11,478 nucleotides of DNA from Tannerella sp. (GTDB lineage Bacteria; Bacteroidota; Bacteroidia; Bacteroidales; Tannerellaceae): the NCBI GenBank assembly GCA_031271245.1, contig JAISWC010000161.1, forward strand, positions 1 to 11,478. The letters are read 5' to 3'. Position numbers and translations under genes: made by a program. Positions 1 to 7,500 of this stretch are shown here, piece by piece. The number at the start of each line of letters is the position of its first letter. The first letter of the stretch is position 1. A model generated the notes under the pieces. The model ran no database searches and had not been told where the DNA came from. It saw nothing but the letters and a program-made list of their open reading frames with translations.

Positions 1-138
1 CATTACTTCCTGAGTCCCGTGTTCGCGGCCGATGTCGCCGTCACGCGAGACAATATCAACTATTGCGTAGAGCTGGTCAAGCGACATCCGGAATGGCGTT
101 TGAGCCTGCAAGTCCATAAACTCATCGGGATCGAATGA
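1..138 (+). CDS. queE: 7-carboxy-7-deazaguanine synthase QueE, C-terminal 45 residues (5' end outside window)
   Basis: The frame is open from base 1 to TGA at 136-138. The translation starts HYFLSPVF and ends SLQVHKLIGIE. The closing pattern (L-x-L-Q-x-H-K-x-I-x-I) and the preceding stretch of helix with EWRLSLQ are typical of the C-terminus of QueE, a radical SAM enzyme. QueE turns 6-carboxy-tetrahydropterin into 7-carboxy-7-deazaguanine, a cytosolic step in making the queuosine precursor preQ0. The radical SAM CxxxCxxC motif would be upstream and is not visible, so the call rests on the tail alone. The next gene is rnr, 310 bp downstream behind a terminator, so the two are probably separate transcription units. 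Another small radical SAM protein with a similar tail is possible but less likely. Confidence 0.8.
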   Translation, partial: HYFLSPVFAADVAVTRDNINYCVELVKRHPEWRLSLQVHKLIGIE

Positions 139-204
139 TGCGCAACGTGCTCCCAATGACGACAAATAGGGATTAAGCAGCCTAAAAATCACCATTTATG
201 GGTA

Positions 205-235
205 TTTCACACCTTCCGCAGACGGCCTATCTTTG
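205..235 (+). promoter_or_regulatory. Bacteroides-type promoter-like element after queE
   Basis: TATCTTTG at 228-235 matches the Bacteroidota -7 consensus TAnnTTTG exactly. A weak -33 element (TTT at 205-207) lies 20 bp upstream. Transcription would start near 242. The only thing between that point and the terminator at 331-363 is about 120 nt without a convincing ORF, so the element would drive either a small RNA or read-through into rnr. The -33 half is poor, so this is a candidate only. Confidence 0.4.
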
Positions 236-241
236 CATCCG

Positions 242-363
242 AATTGCAATACATACCTTTTTTCTAAAAAAGCGAAGATCATTATTACGTAACCATAGTG
301 CAAACAAATTTCAGCTTAGTCGATGCTTTCAAGGCCGGATTCGTTTCCGGCTTTGTTTTTTTT
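242..363 (+). ncRNA. Candidate small non-coding transcript between promoter-like element and terminator
   Basis: This stretch runs from the predicted start of the 205-235 promoter to the end of the terminator T-run, about 122 nt. It holds no ORF with a credible start. It contains a perfect 8-nt palindrome ATTGCAAT at 243-250, an A/T hairpin CTTTTTT...AAAAAAG just after it, and the GC-rich terminator stem at its 3' end. A leading promoter plus a terminal intrinsic terminator is the usual outline of a bacterial sRNA. I recognise no known RNA family. The alternative is that it is simply the 3' untranslated region of queE. Confidence 0.2.
331..363 (+). terminator. Intrinsic terminator between queE and rnr
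   Basis: The left arm 331-339 (AAGGCCGGA) pairs with 346-354 (TCCGGCTTT): nine pairs with one G-U, and a six-base loop TTCGTT. It is followed by G and then eight T residues at 356-363. This is a textbook Rho-independent terminator for + strand transcription. It would end the queE transcript 195-225 nt past its stop, or the candidate small RNA. Confidence 0.8.
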
Positions 364-373
364 CGTACTTTTG
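344..373 (+). promoter_or_regulatory. Likely rnr promoter, overlapping the terminator
   Basis: TACTTTTG at 366-373 fits the Bacteroidota -7 consensus TAnnTTTG, with TTT at 344-346 as a weak -33 element 19 bp upstream. The start site would be near 380, giving an rnr leader of about 70 nt that is A-rich just before the ATG. The -33 element falls in the loop and right arm of the preceding terminator, so the two signals share bases. Confidence 0.5.
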
Positions 374-391
374 AGGCCAACTAAAACATGA

Positions 392-436
392 ATGAAAAAT
401 AATCATTTATCCTCCGTCAAACGAATCAAACAGTAA
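392..436 (+). other. Possible 14-codon upstream ORF in the rnr leader
   Basis: ATG at 392-394 opens a short frame (MKNNHLSSVKRIKQ) ending at TAA 434-436, 12 nt before the rnr start and in the same frame as rnr. A four-codon frame also starts at 388. Nothing shows that either is translated. It could be a leader peptide for translational coupling, an N-terminal extension lost through a stop codon, or chance in A-rich DNA. Confidence 0.15.
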
Positions 437-448
437 AAAAACAGCAGA

Positions 449-2617
449 ATGAAAAGAAAACAGAAAACAGATCATTCGCCTCGCAAACGCGGCGGAAAGA
501 AAAAACAAATCCGACAGGAACTGCTGGTGGAAGCCATCCTGAAGGTATTTCAGCAGACGCCGAAAATGATCTACAATTACAGGCAAATCAGCAAACTCAT
601 GGAGGTGGAGGCACAGACCGGACGGCTGCAGGTGGTGGAAGTGCTGTCGCTGCTGGCCGAGGAGCATCTCATCGTCGAACTGGAACCGGGACGTTTCCGC
701 TGCAACAACCTCGGCACCGTGGCCGTGGGAATCTTCCAGCGGCGCAGCAACGGGAAAAACTCGTTTCTCCCGGAAGATGGCGGCCAGTCCGTCTTCGTGG
801 CCGAACGCAATTCCCGCCATGCCATGGACGGCGACAAAGTGCGCGTCCAGCTTTTCGCACGGCGGAAGGGCGCCACGCCCGAAGCCGAAGTGGTCGACAT
901 CCTGGAGAGCCGGAAGAGCATGTTTGTCGGCAAACTCCAGATCGCGCGCGGCGTCGCGTTTCTGATTACCGAAGACAAGACCCTGTCCAACGACATTTTT
1001 ATCCCGAAGGAAATGCTGAACGGCGGGAAAAACAATGACAAGGCGGTGGTACGCATCGTCGAATGGCCTGAAAACGCCAAAAACCCCCTGGGCGAAGTGG
1101 TCGACATCCTGGGCGTCTCCGGAGGGAACGATGCCGAGATGCACGCCATTCTGGCAGAGTACGGCCTGCCCTACGTCTATCCCCGGCAGGTGGAGGAAGC
1201 GGCCGAAGCGGTCTCCGACGTCATCACGGCGGAAGACCTGGCCGGACGCGAAGATTTTCGTGCGGTAACGACCTTCACCATCGACCCGCACGACGCCAAA
1301 GACTTTGACGACGCGCTCTCGCTCCGCCGGACGCCGGACGGAAACTGGGAAGCGGGCGTACACATTGCCGACGTCACGCATTACGTGAAACCCGGCGGCC
1401 TTTTAGACCGGGAGGCTTACGAACGCGCCACGTCCGTCTACCTCGTCGACCGCACCGTCCCGATGCTGCCCGAACGCCTCTCCAACCAGCTCTGTTCGTT
1501 GCGCCCCGACGAAGAGAAACTGTGTTTTTCCGTTATCTTCGAACTGAATGACGCGGTGGAAATACAGTCGTCGCGGATCGTCCGGACCGTTATCCGCAGC
1601 GACCGGCGGTTCACCTACGAAGAAGCGCAGGCCGTCATCGAGACCGGCGAAGGCGACTTCAGGGACGAACTGCTGACGCTGAACCGTCTTGCGCAACAGC
1701 TGCGGAAAAAGCGCTTCGAAAACGGCGCCATCGACTTCGACCGCTACGAGGTGAAATTTGAACTGGACGCCGAAGGCAGGCCGCTACGGGTGTACTACAA
1801 AGAATCGAAAGAGGCGAACAAGCTGATTGAGGAGTTTATGCTGCTGGCCAACCGGACGGTCGCCGAATACGTCGGCAAGCCGGCCAGGGGACGGCGCAAA
1901 AAGACATTCGTCTACCGCATTCACGAAACGCCCAACCCGGAGAAACTGGAGAACTTCGCGACCTTCATCCGCCGTTTCGGGTACAAACTGAAAACCGACG
2001 GAAGCAAAAGCGAAATCACCCGCAGCATCAATCACCTGCTGGACAGCGCCAAGGGAAAACCGGAGGAAAACCTGATCGAGACGCTGGCCGTGCGTTCGAT
2101 GCAGAAGGCGCGCTACTCGACCGAAAACATCGGCCACTACGGACTGGCATTCAGTCACTATTCCCATTTCACCTCGCCCATTCGCCGCTATCCCGACATG
2201 ATGGTACACCGCCTGCTGGAACGCTACCTTGCCGGTGACGCCAGCGCGCCGAAGGAAAAGTACGAGGAGCAGTGCGATCACTGTTCGGAAATGGAACAAC
2301 TGGCGGCCATTGCCGAACGCGCGTCCATCAAGTACAAGCAGGTGGAATTTATGAGCGAAAGGGTCGGACGGATATTCGACGGTGTGATTTCGGGCGTGAC
2401 GGAATGGGGATTATACGTCGAACTGAATGAAAACAAATGCGAAGGCCTGGTTCCGGTGCGCGACCTGGACGACGATTTTTACGAGTTCGACGAAAAGAAC
2501 TATTCCCTGATTGGCCGCCGCCGCAAGCGGACGTATCGCCTGGGCGACGCGGTCACCATCAAAGTCGTACACGCCAACCTCGAACGGAAACAACTGGACT
2601 TTACGCTGGCAGAGTAG
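449..2617 (+). CDS. rnr: Ribonuclease R (RNase II/VacB family 3'-5' exoribonuclease)
   Basis: This complete 722-residue protein is a hydrolytic 3'-5' exoribonuclease that degrades structured RNA in the cytosol. Domain order is canonical. A very basic tail (residues 1-20) is followed by a helix-turn-helix-like segment (about 21-86). Two cold-shock/OB domains lie at about 89-150 and 159-222. The catalytic RNB domain spans about 265-600, and a C-terminal S1 domain about 640-722. The metal-binding motif IDPHDAKDFDDAL is at 278-290; D279, D285, D287 and D288 have the same spacing as D201, D207, D209 and D210 of E. coli RNase II. The second RNB signature, SHFTSPIRRYPDMMVH, is at 572-587. The length suits Bacteroidota RNase R; E. 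coli's is longer (813), and its lysine-rich C-terminal tail is absent here. The start at 449 has an A-rich leader, and an in-frame stop at 434 rules out a longer start. No frameshift or missing catalytic residue is seen. Confidence 0.96.
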   Translation: MKRKQKTDHSPRKRGGKKKQIRQELLVEAILKVFQQTPKMIYNYRQISKLMEVEAQTGRLQVVEVLSLLAEEHLIVELEPGRFRCNNLGTVAVGIFQRRSNGKNSFLPEDGGQSVFVAERNSRHAMDGDKVRVQLFARRKGATPEAEVVDILESRKSMFVGKLQIARGVAFLITEDKTLSNDIFIPKEMLNGGKNNDKAVVRIVEWPENAKNPLGEVVDILGVSGGNDAEMHAILAEYGLPYVYPRQVEEAAEAVSDVITAEDLAGREDFRAVTTFTIDPHDAKDFDDALSLRRTPDGNWEAGVHIADVTHYVKPGGLLDREAYERATSVYLVDRTVPMLPERLSNQLCSLRPDEEKLCFSVIFELNDAVEIQSSRIVRTVIRSDRRFTYEEAQAVIETGEGDFRDELLTLNRLAQQLRKKRFENGAIDFDRYEVKFELDAEGRPLRVYYKESKEANKLIEEFMLLANRTVAEYVGKPARGRRKKTFVYRIHETPNPEKLENFATFIRRFGYKLKTDGSKSEITRSINHLLDSAKGKPEENLIETLAVRSMQKARYSTENIGHYGLAFSHYSHFTSPIRRYPDMMVHRLLERYLAGDASAPKEKYEEQCDHCSEMEQLAAIAERASIKYKQVEFMSERVGRIFDGVISGVTEWGLYVELNENKCEGLVPVRDLDDDFYEFDEKNYSLIGRRRKRTYRLGDAVTIKVVHANLERKQLDFTLAE

Positions 2618-2623
2618 AACTTC

Positions 2624-2671
2624 GAGAATGGAAAATCGAGCATTCTCCATTTTCCATTCTCCATTCTTTTT
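2624..2671. repeat. 7-bp tandem repeat forming a hairpin in the rnr/dipeptidase convergent spacer
   Basis: Positions 2641-2668 are four 7-bp units (CATTCTC, CATTTTC, CATTCTC, CATTCTT). An inverted copy lies just upstream: GAGAATGGAAAAT at 2624-2636 pairs perfectly with 2649-2661 (13 bp, 12-nt loop). Five T residues at 2667-2671 follow after a short gap, so the hairpin could act as a modest terminator for rnr. On the other strand no U-run follows it. The T-run overlaps the dipeptidase stop codon (2670-2672). Short tandem units of this kind recur in Bacteroidota intergenic regions as far as I recall; that part is memory, not shown here. Confidence 0.7.
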
Positions 2672-4262
2672 ACCACATGCCGTCGAACACCGTCCAGAGG
2701 TAGTCGCCCGTATTCCAGGCCGTTTCGACGGCCGTGCGGCCACATTCGCTGCTGTAGCGGGTAAGGAAGTCGACGGCTTCCGTCCGTTTCTGCTGTTTGA
2801 GCAGCGAGAGCGCTTCGGTTTCTATTTCGGTCTGTTTTTCAAAAAGTGCAGCCTGCATGGGCATCCACACGCTGTCGACCACCACGTGCATGTCGCCCCA
2901 GCGTTTGGCGGCGAGGGTGCCCAGGCGGTTGAAAGCCCACCAGGCCGCCTCCCGGCTGAAACCCGTTTCGCGACCGCACGTCCGGTAGGTTTGCGGCAAG
3001 TCCGTCACACACCCGTAAAACGGTACGTAGACGGACGAAGCGACGTTATCGAGCGCAAACCAGCACAGTCCGCCCACCTCGTCGGGCAGCCAGTCGCGGC
3101 ACTGCAGGATCGTGGCGTAGATGGTGTAGTGTACCGCGATGGTACGTTCACCCCGCCAGCCCCAGCCGCCGTTGATCCGGTGCAGTTTCAGCTCGTCGGC
3201 TTTCATAAAGGGATTGGCCAGCGGCGAGATGACGGTCCTGCCGCTGTCGCCGGTCACGGTCAGCGTCTTGCGCAGGTCAAAATCCGTCCCTTCGTAATAA
3301 TCCTTGAACACGCGCACCATATCCTCTTTCCGCACCGATGCATCCGGCTTTACCGAGAAGGGATGATTTTCGCTGTTGGCATCCAGCTTCAGCGAAGGCG
3401 CCAGCAGGTTAAACACCCGCCATTCGCGGCGGCGGCAGGCTATCGACGTGCGGGTGGACGGCGCGTAGGCGTAAGCAAAACGGAACACTTCCTTTTCCCG
3501 GTCATACCATCCGTTGGCTTCGGCCACGGAAAAGACGTTGGACGAGGCCATGAAATAATCCTTGTCTTTCAGGTCGATTTCGCGGATGGTAGAAGCATTG
3601 GCATTGACGCCGACATGGTCGTCGGGGACACGCTGCGCCGCCCATACAGCGCCCGTTTTTCCCGCTCCGGGGCCGACAATCTCGAGGTGCCATACCTCCT
3701 GTCTGTCGGCGATGGTCAGGCATTCGCCGCCGTCGTTCCAGCCGTATTTTTCGAGCAGTTCGCCGGCCGTACGGATGGCCTGCCGGGCGGTCGTACAGCG
3801 TTCGAGCATCAGCATACAGAGGCTCGAACAGTCGATCACTCCCTTGTCCGAGCGCAATTCGCTACGTCCGCCGAACGTCGATTCGCCGATGGCCAGCTGT
3901 TTTTCGTTCAGACACGGATACGCGGAATTGAAATACTGGTACGTATGCGCCGCTTCCGGAATCTGTCCCGATTCCACGAACTCGTAATGCGGCATCCGTC
4001 CCTTTTCCTCGGCTGCGGCGCGACGGCGATACAGCGTTTTCAGCGTTCCCGCGGGATGGTCTTTGGCCGGTACGACCGTGATATTGGTACGGGTACGTCC
4101 GCTGTCGTCGGTATGCGAAGTCATTACGGAACCGTCGGCCGATGCTTTCCGACCGACCGTCACCGTCGTACACTCCAGTTCCCCCTCGGACGCCGCCGCG
4201 GGAGACTGTCCGTACATCCCTGCCGGAAACAGCAGGGTGATGAATAACAGATATTTTGTCAT
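2670..4262 (-). CDS. Secreted C69-family dipeptidase (PepD-like, NTN-hydrolase fold)
   Basis: This is a complete 530-residue protein on the - strand. Residues 1-18 form a short Sec signal peptide (MTKYLLFITLLFPAGMYG), so it acts in the periplasm or outside the cell. The family signature starts at C31: CTTVTVGRKASADGSVMTSH (31-50). In peptidase family C69 this cysteine, freed as the N-terminal residue, is the nucleophile that cleaves dipeptides. Other family stretches are IGESTFGGRSEL (125-136), EKYGWNDGGECLTIADRQEVWHLE in two parts (171-194), and a VNANASTIREIDLKD segment (219-233) followed by FMASSNVFSVA. The length is normal for the Bacteroidota secreted form and longer than lactobacillar PepD. 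About 12 residues (19-30) separate the predicted signal cleavage site from C31, so a second trimming step would be needed. It is convergent with rnr and has its own promoter at 4285-4315. Substrate specificity cannot be read from the sequence. Confidence 0.9.
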   Translation of the reverse strand: MTKYLLFITLLFPAGMYGQSPAAASEGELECTTVTVGRKASADGSVMTSHTDDSGRTRTNITVVPAKDHPAGTLKTLYRRRAAAEEKGRMPHYEFVESGQIPEAAHTYQYFNSAYPCLNEKQLAIGESTFGGRSELRSDKGVIDCSSLCMLMLERCTTARQAIRTAGELLEKYGWNDGGECLTIADRQEVWHLEIVGPGAGKTGAVWAAQRVPDDHVGVNANASTIREIDLKDKDYFMASSNVFSVAEANGWYDREKEVFRFAYAYAPSTRTSIACRRREWRVFNLLAPSLKLDANSENHPFSVKPDASVRKEDMVRVFKDYYEGTDFDLRKTLTVTGDSGRTVISPLANPFMKADELKLHRINGGWGWRGERTIAVHYTIYATILQCRDWLPDEVGGLCWFALDNVASSVYVPFYGCVTDLPQTYRTCGRETGFSREAAWWAFNRLGTLAAKRWGDMHVVVDSVWMPMQAALFEKQTEIETEALSLLKQQKRTEAVDFLTRYSSECGRTAVETAWNTGDYLWTVFDGMW

Positions 4263-4284
4263 AATATGTTTGTGTAATTTGCGG

Positions 4285-4315
4285 CAAAGATAATAGATAA
4301 ATTAAAAGTTCGCAA
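4285..4315 (-). promoter_or_regulatory. Dipeptidase promoter (Bacteroides type)
   Basis: Read on the - strand, TTG (4315-4313) is followed after exactly 20 bp by TATCTTTG (4292-4285), a full match to the Bacteroidota -33/-7 arrangement. The spacer is A/T-rich. Transcription would start near 4278, leaving a leader of only about 16 nt before the ATG at 4262. This is the best promoter in the window. Its -33 element sits next to the repeat cluster that begins at 4317. Confidence 0.7.
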
Positions 4316-4316
4316 G

Positions 4317-4372
4317 GACGGCGACATGCGCCGCGTCATTGCGACGGCGAGATGCGAAGCCGGAAGCAATCC
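4317..4372. repeat. Intergenic repeat: 14-nt direct repeat plus GTCATTGC...GCAATCC element
   Basis: GACGGCGACATGCG (4317-4330) recurs as GACGGCGAGATGCG (4343-4356), 13 of 14 identical. Overlapping it, 4335-4372 begins GTCATTGCGA and ends GGAAGCAATCC, with ATTGC/GCAAT as inverted arms (4338-4342 and 4366-4370). The outline resembles a widespread bacterial intergenic repeat (GTCATTGCGAGG...GAAGCAATCC) that I know from other genomes. The match to that family is from memory. No coding potential is seen. Confidence 0.55.
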
Positions 4373-4390
4373 AAAATGTCGTTTTTTAAT

Positions 4391-4520
4391 TTAACCGTAA
4401 AGGACACAAAGGTTTTACACAAAGGAACTGTCCGGCAATAAACGGCACAAATTTACGGGAGATGTTTATTGCCGGGCAACTCCTAAGGACACCATGTTGC
4501 TTTGTGTCCTTTGTGATTAA
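4391..4520. repeat. 130-bp nested inverted repeat between the giant gene and the dipeptidase
   Basis: The outer arms are 4391-4411 and 4500-4520. The core AAAGGACACAAAG (4399-4411) pairs perfectly with 4500-4512. The pairing continues outward to TTAA/TTAA at the ends, with one mismatch and two G-T pairs. The inner arms are CCGGCAATAAAC (4432-4443) and GTTTATTGCCGG (4464-4475), perfect and extendable to 15 pairs, around a 20-nt loop. A short AGGA/TCCT match lies between the two layers. No U-run follows on either strand, so it is not a classical terminator, although the RNA of the giant gene's 3' end would fold here. There is no ORF inside. The CACAAAGG-type arms suggest a mobile or MITE-like intergenic element. 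Confidence 0.75.
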
Positions 4521-4549
4521 GAAGTTTCCGAACCGTTCCGACATTTTGG

Positions 4550-7500
4550 TCATCTCACGACGACTTTTTCCGTATGAACCGTCCCTTCGCCGGTCAGCGC
4601 CTTCACAAAGTAGATGCCCGCAGGCGCCGGGATATGGTGCGTTGTCCGGCCGGTGCCGCCGGCGTACATCAGCCTCCCGGTCATGCCATAGACCTCCAGG
4701 CGGTGAATCGTGCCCCGCACGGCGTGCACGTGTATGTGTCCGTCGAGACCGTGACAGCGTATCTCCGGGGCGTCGGGGACGGAAACGGAGACTAATCCGC
4801 GACCCGTGTATTCCATCCGCAGCACAAACCGGTCGTTGATCTCCACGGCGCCTGCGCCCGGCGGGCGGACGGCCGTGAAGGTATATTCCGGCGTGGCCTG
4901 GAGGTCGATTTCGAGGCTGTTGCGTTCCAGATCGATCAGGTAGACGTTGTGGCCGAAGCTCTCCATGCCCGTGAAGGAGAGCGTGATCTGTCCCGCCTCC
5001 GCCAGGCGCAGGCCCAGGGCGGTGGTGTGCCGGTCGAAGGTGCCGTCGGTGTAGATGGACAGCGGCTCGTCGAGGGCGGTCAGCGCGTAGAGCGTCAGCG
5101 GGCTGCCGTCGTAGAACAGGCAGCGTACGTCTTCGCTGCCGCGGTACTCCGGCGAGGCGTTCCTGTCGTAGCTGAGCGCCGCGTAGCTTGTGCCGTTGCC
5201 CTGCGTGGCCCGGATGCGTAACAGGCCACTCTCCGACTCCACCGCCCGCAGCGTGTAGCCGCCATAGCCGCCGCCCGCCGGCGCAGTCGTCGTCCACCGC
5301 GCCGACATCTCCACACTGCTTATCTGCACGCTGGGATACTCCTTCGCCACAAAGAAGGACTGCAACGGCGCCACCAGGTTGGCCGGCGACAACGACAAGA
5401 GTGTCGGGTCGGTTACCTCGTAGCGCATACTGTCACCCTTGAACCGAACCGCAATAAAACTCTTGTTCATATCGCCGTCCCACATCAGAAAGCCGCTCGA
5501 AGCCAGCCGGGATTTGTTATGGTCGCTTTCCTGCAGGAAGGAGTCGACCCGCAGCCAAGCCAGGTAGGGATTGACTATCTGCACCAGCCGGCCGTTGGCC
5601 ACGTCGTTGCGCACGGGCATCAGGAAGCGCCCGGTAGCGGTGTCGGGCGTCATGCCGTCGGTGATAAAGCGGTGGGCGAAGTCGCGTTTGGCTACCGAAA
5701 CGGACGGGTGACCGCCACCGGGAGAATAGGTCTTGTCGGACTGCGGGAATATCCAGGTCACGTCGCGCGAGAAGCTCGTGGAGGTCAGCTTCACGTTGAA
5801 GGCCTTGCCCGGCAGCAGCGAGTCGCCCGGATGACCGAACGTGGCGGTAAACATGTCCGCCTGCGCCGCGTTGCCCGCGGGATGGGCCAACTGGAAGTAG
5901 TTCATCGACACGTCGCCCCAGCGCGGCTCGCCGATGTTGTCTTTGAAGTGGTAGTCGCCCGAATACATGTCCTTAAGCGGCGCCGACCACATCACAAAGC
6001 GGTCGCGCTCGGTAGACTTGAGCTTCAGTTCCACCTGCGCGCTGTCGTAGATCAGCGCGTGAGGATTCGCGAGCATGGCGCGGTCCTGCACCGTAATCAG
6101 GTTGCACCAGGCCGAATCCGTCAGTTCGGGATAGCGCGGCAGGTCCGACGGTATCACCACGTCGGTACAGGGGGCGGGCGACCAGGAAACGGGCGTTTCA
6201 TACAGCATCTGGCCGGTTGCGTCGTCCCTTACCGTCTCCACCCAGTTGGCCGGGTTGTGCCAGTCCGTATTTATCAGGCCGGTCCAGCGCATCGGGCGCG
6301 GCGTGGCGGCGGTGTCGGCGTGTATGGTGAGCAGTCCCGGCGGAAAACCGCCGGAGAGATGAAAGTCCTTAAAGACTTCAAAGTCTTCAGGGATAATGGG
6401 CTTCACCCAGCGGACGCTGTCGCCCGACAGCGCGCCGAACGTGTATTGGACGCCCGATGCCTGCCAGACCGTGTCGGCAGTGTACCACCAGAAGCTGACG
6501 CCCTTCGGGCGTTCACGGAGCGTGGCCGTGAAGGTGCTGTCGCGGCAGGCCGAGGCGCCGTGCAATTCGTCCAGGATGTAGATGTAGACCGTGGCGCGAA
6601 ATTCCCGGACTACACCCGTGCCGGGGTCGTAGCGGAAACGGTAGACCAGCGAGTCGATGTGGTCCGTCAGGCCGTCCGTGCCGCTGTTCAGGTAGATCAG
6701 CCGGCTGTTCCTGCCCGTGCCCGTCACGCTGAGCGTGCCGGCACGAGGCTTCTGCTCGACGGACTCGAGCAGGCTGAAGGGACGACCGGACGGGTCGGGC
6801 GTGAACAGGGCGCCCGGCAACACGTCGTTGTCCAGCACGTCGATTTCCGTCCAGCCGTATTTCTGCACCGTGTACAGGTCGTTGCGCGCATACCGCGGCA
6901 GCGATACCTCCACGGCAACCGAGTCGGCGGCCAGGTAGGGATTCGACTCGCTCGCGCCCGTCGTACGGCGCAGTACCAGCCGCAAGTCGCACTCGTCCCC
7001 CGCCGCCTCCGGAAGGCGCGCCTCGACGGTGAACTGCGTGCTGTCGCCGTGAAGAACCGCATCGACCGTCAGACCGCTGACGGACACGCCTGCCTGAGAC
7101 CACGACAGCCCGTTGTTGCGGTACCACAGTTCCATGGTCAGTTTGCCGGCGTCGAAAGCGACGGTAAGTTCTTTGTTTACCAGCCAGCCTTTGATTTCCA
7201 TCTCTTCGGTGACATCCGTCGCGATGTGGCTGCGGGCGGCGATACTGTCCGAATAACGAATATCAAGTTTTTTCATCGCAAATTTCATCGAGTTAAGCAC
7301 ATCGCTCCTGTTCAGTACCGCACAGGGGACGCTGCCGCAACTCATATCGTTTTCCTGTCCGGTATAGAAATTGATTTTCACCGTGTCTTCGCTCCAGAGA
7401 GCGGGATTTACAGGTGTAAATGTCAGGTCAAAAGGACGGGCGTCGCCCATGTTGTCCGATGCAGGCAAAGTGGCGGTTAAGCGCGTACCGCTTTGGACAA

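Noticed and set aside
139..180. Short frame (MMRNVLPMTTNRD) overlapping the queE stop
   Set aside because: Thirteen codons with no supporting signal; the ATG overlap with the stop codon is likely chance.
407..1381. 324-codon open frame on the - strand, opposite rnr
   Set aside because: rnr is unambiguous on the + strand with all catalytic motifs. The antisense product has no recognisable domain and simply mirrors rnr codon use.
2511..4247. 578-codon open frame on the + strand, opposite the dipeptidase
   Set aside because: The opposite strand carries the complete C69 family signature with a signal peptide and promoter. This frame begins inside rnr in another frame and runs through the repeat spacer.
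5519..7480. 653-codon open frame on the + strand, opposite the giant gene
   Set aside because: It is antisense to a frame with clear T9SS-protein domains, its product is low-complexity in R, H, V and G, and it has no promoter or recognisable domain. Long antisense frames are expected in GC-rich coding DNA, and this one ends soon after the composition shift.
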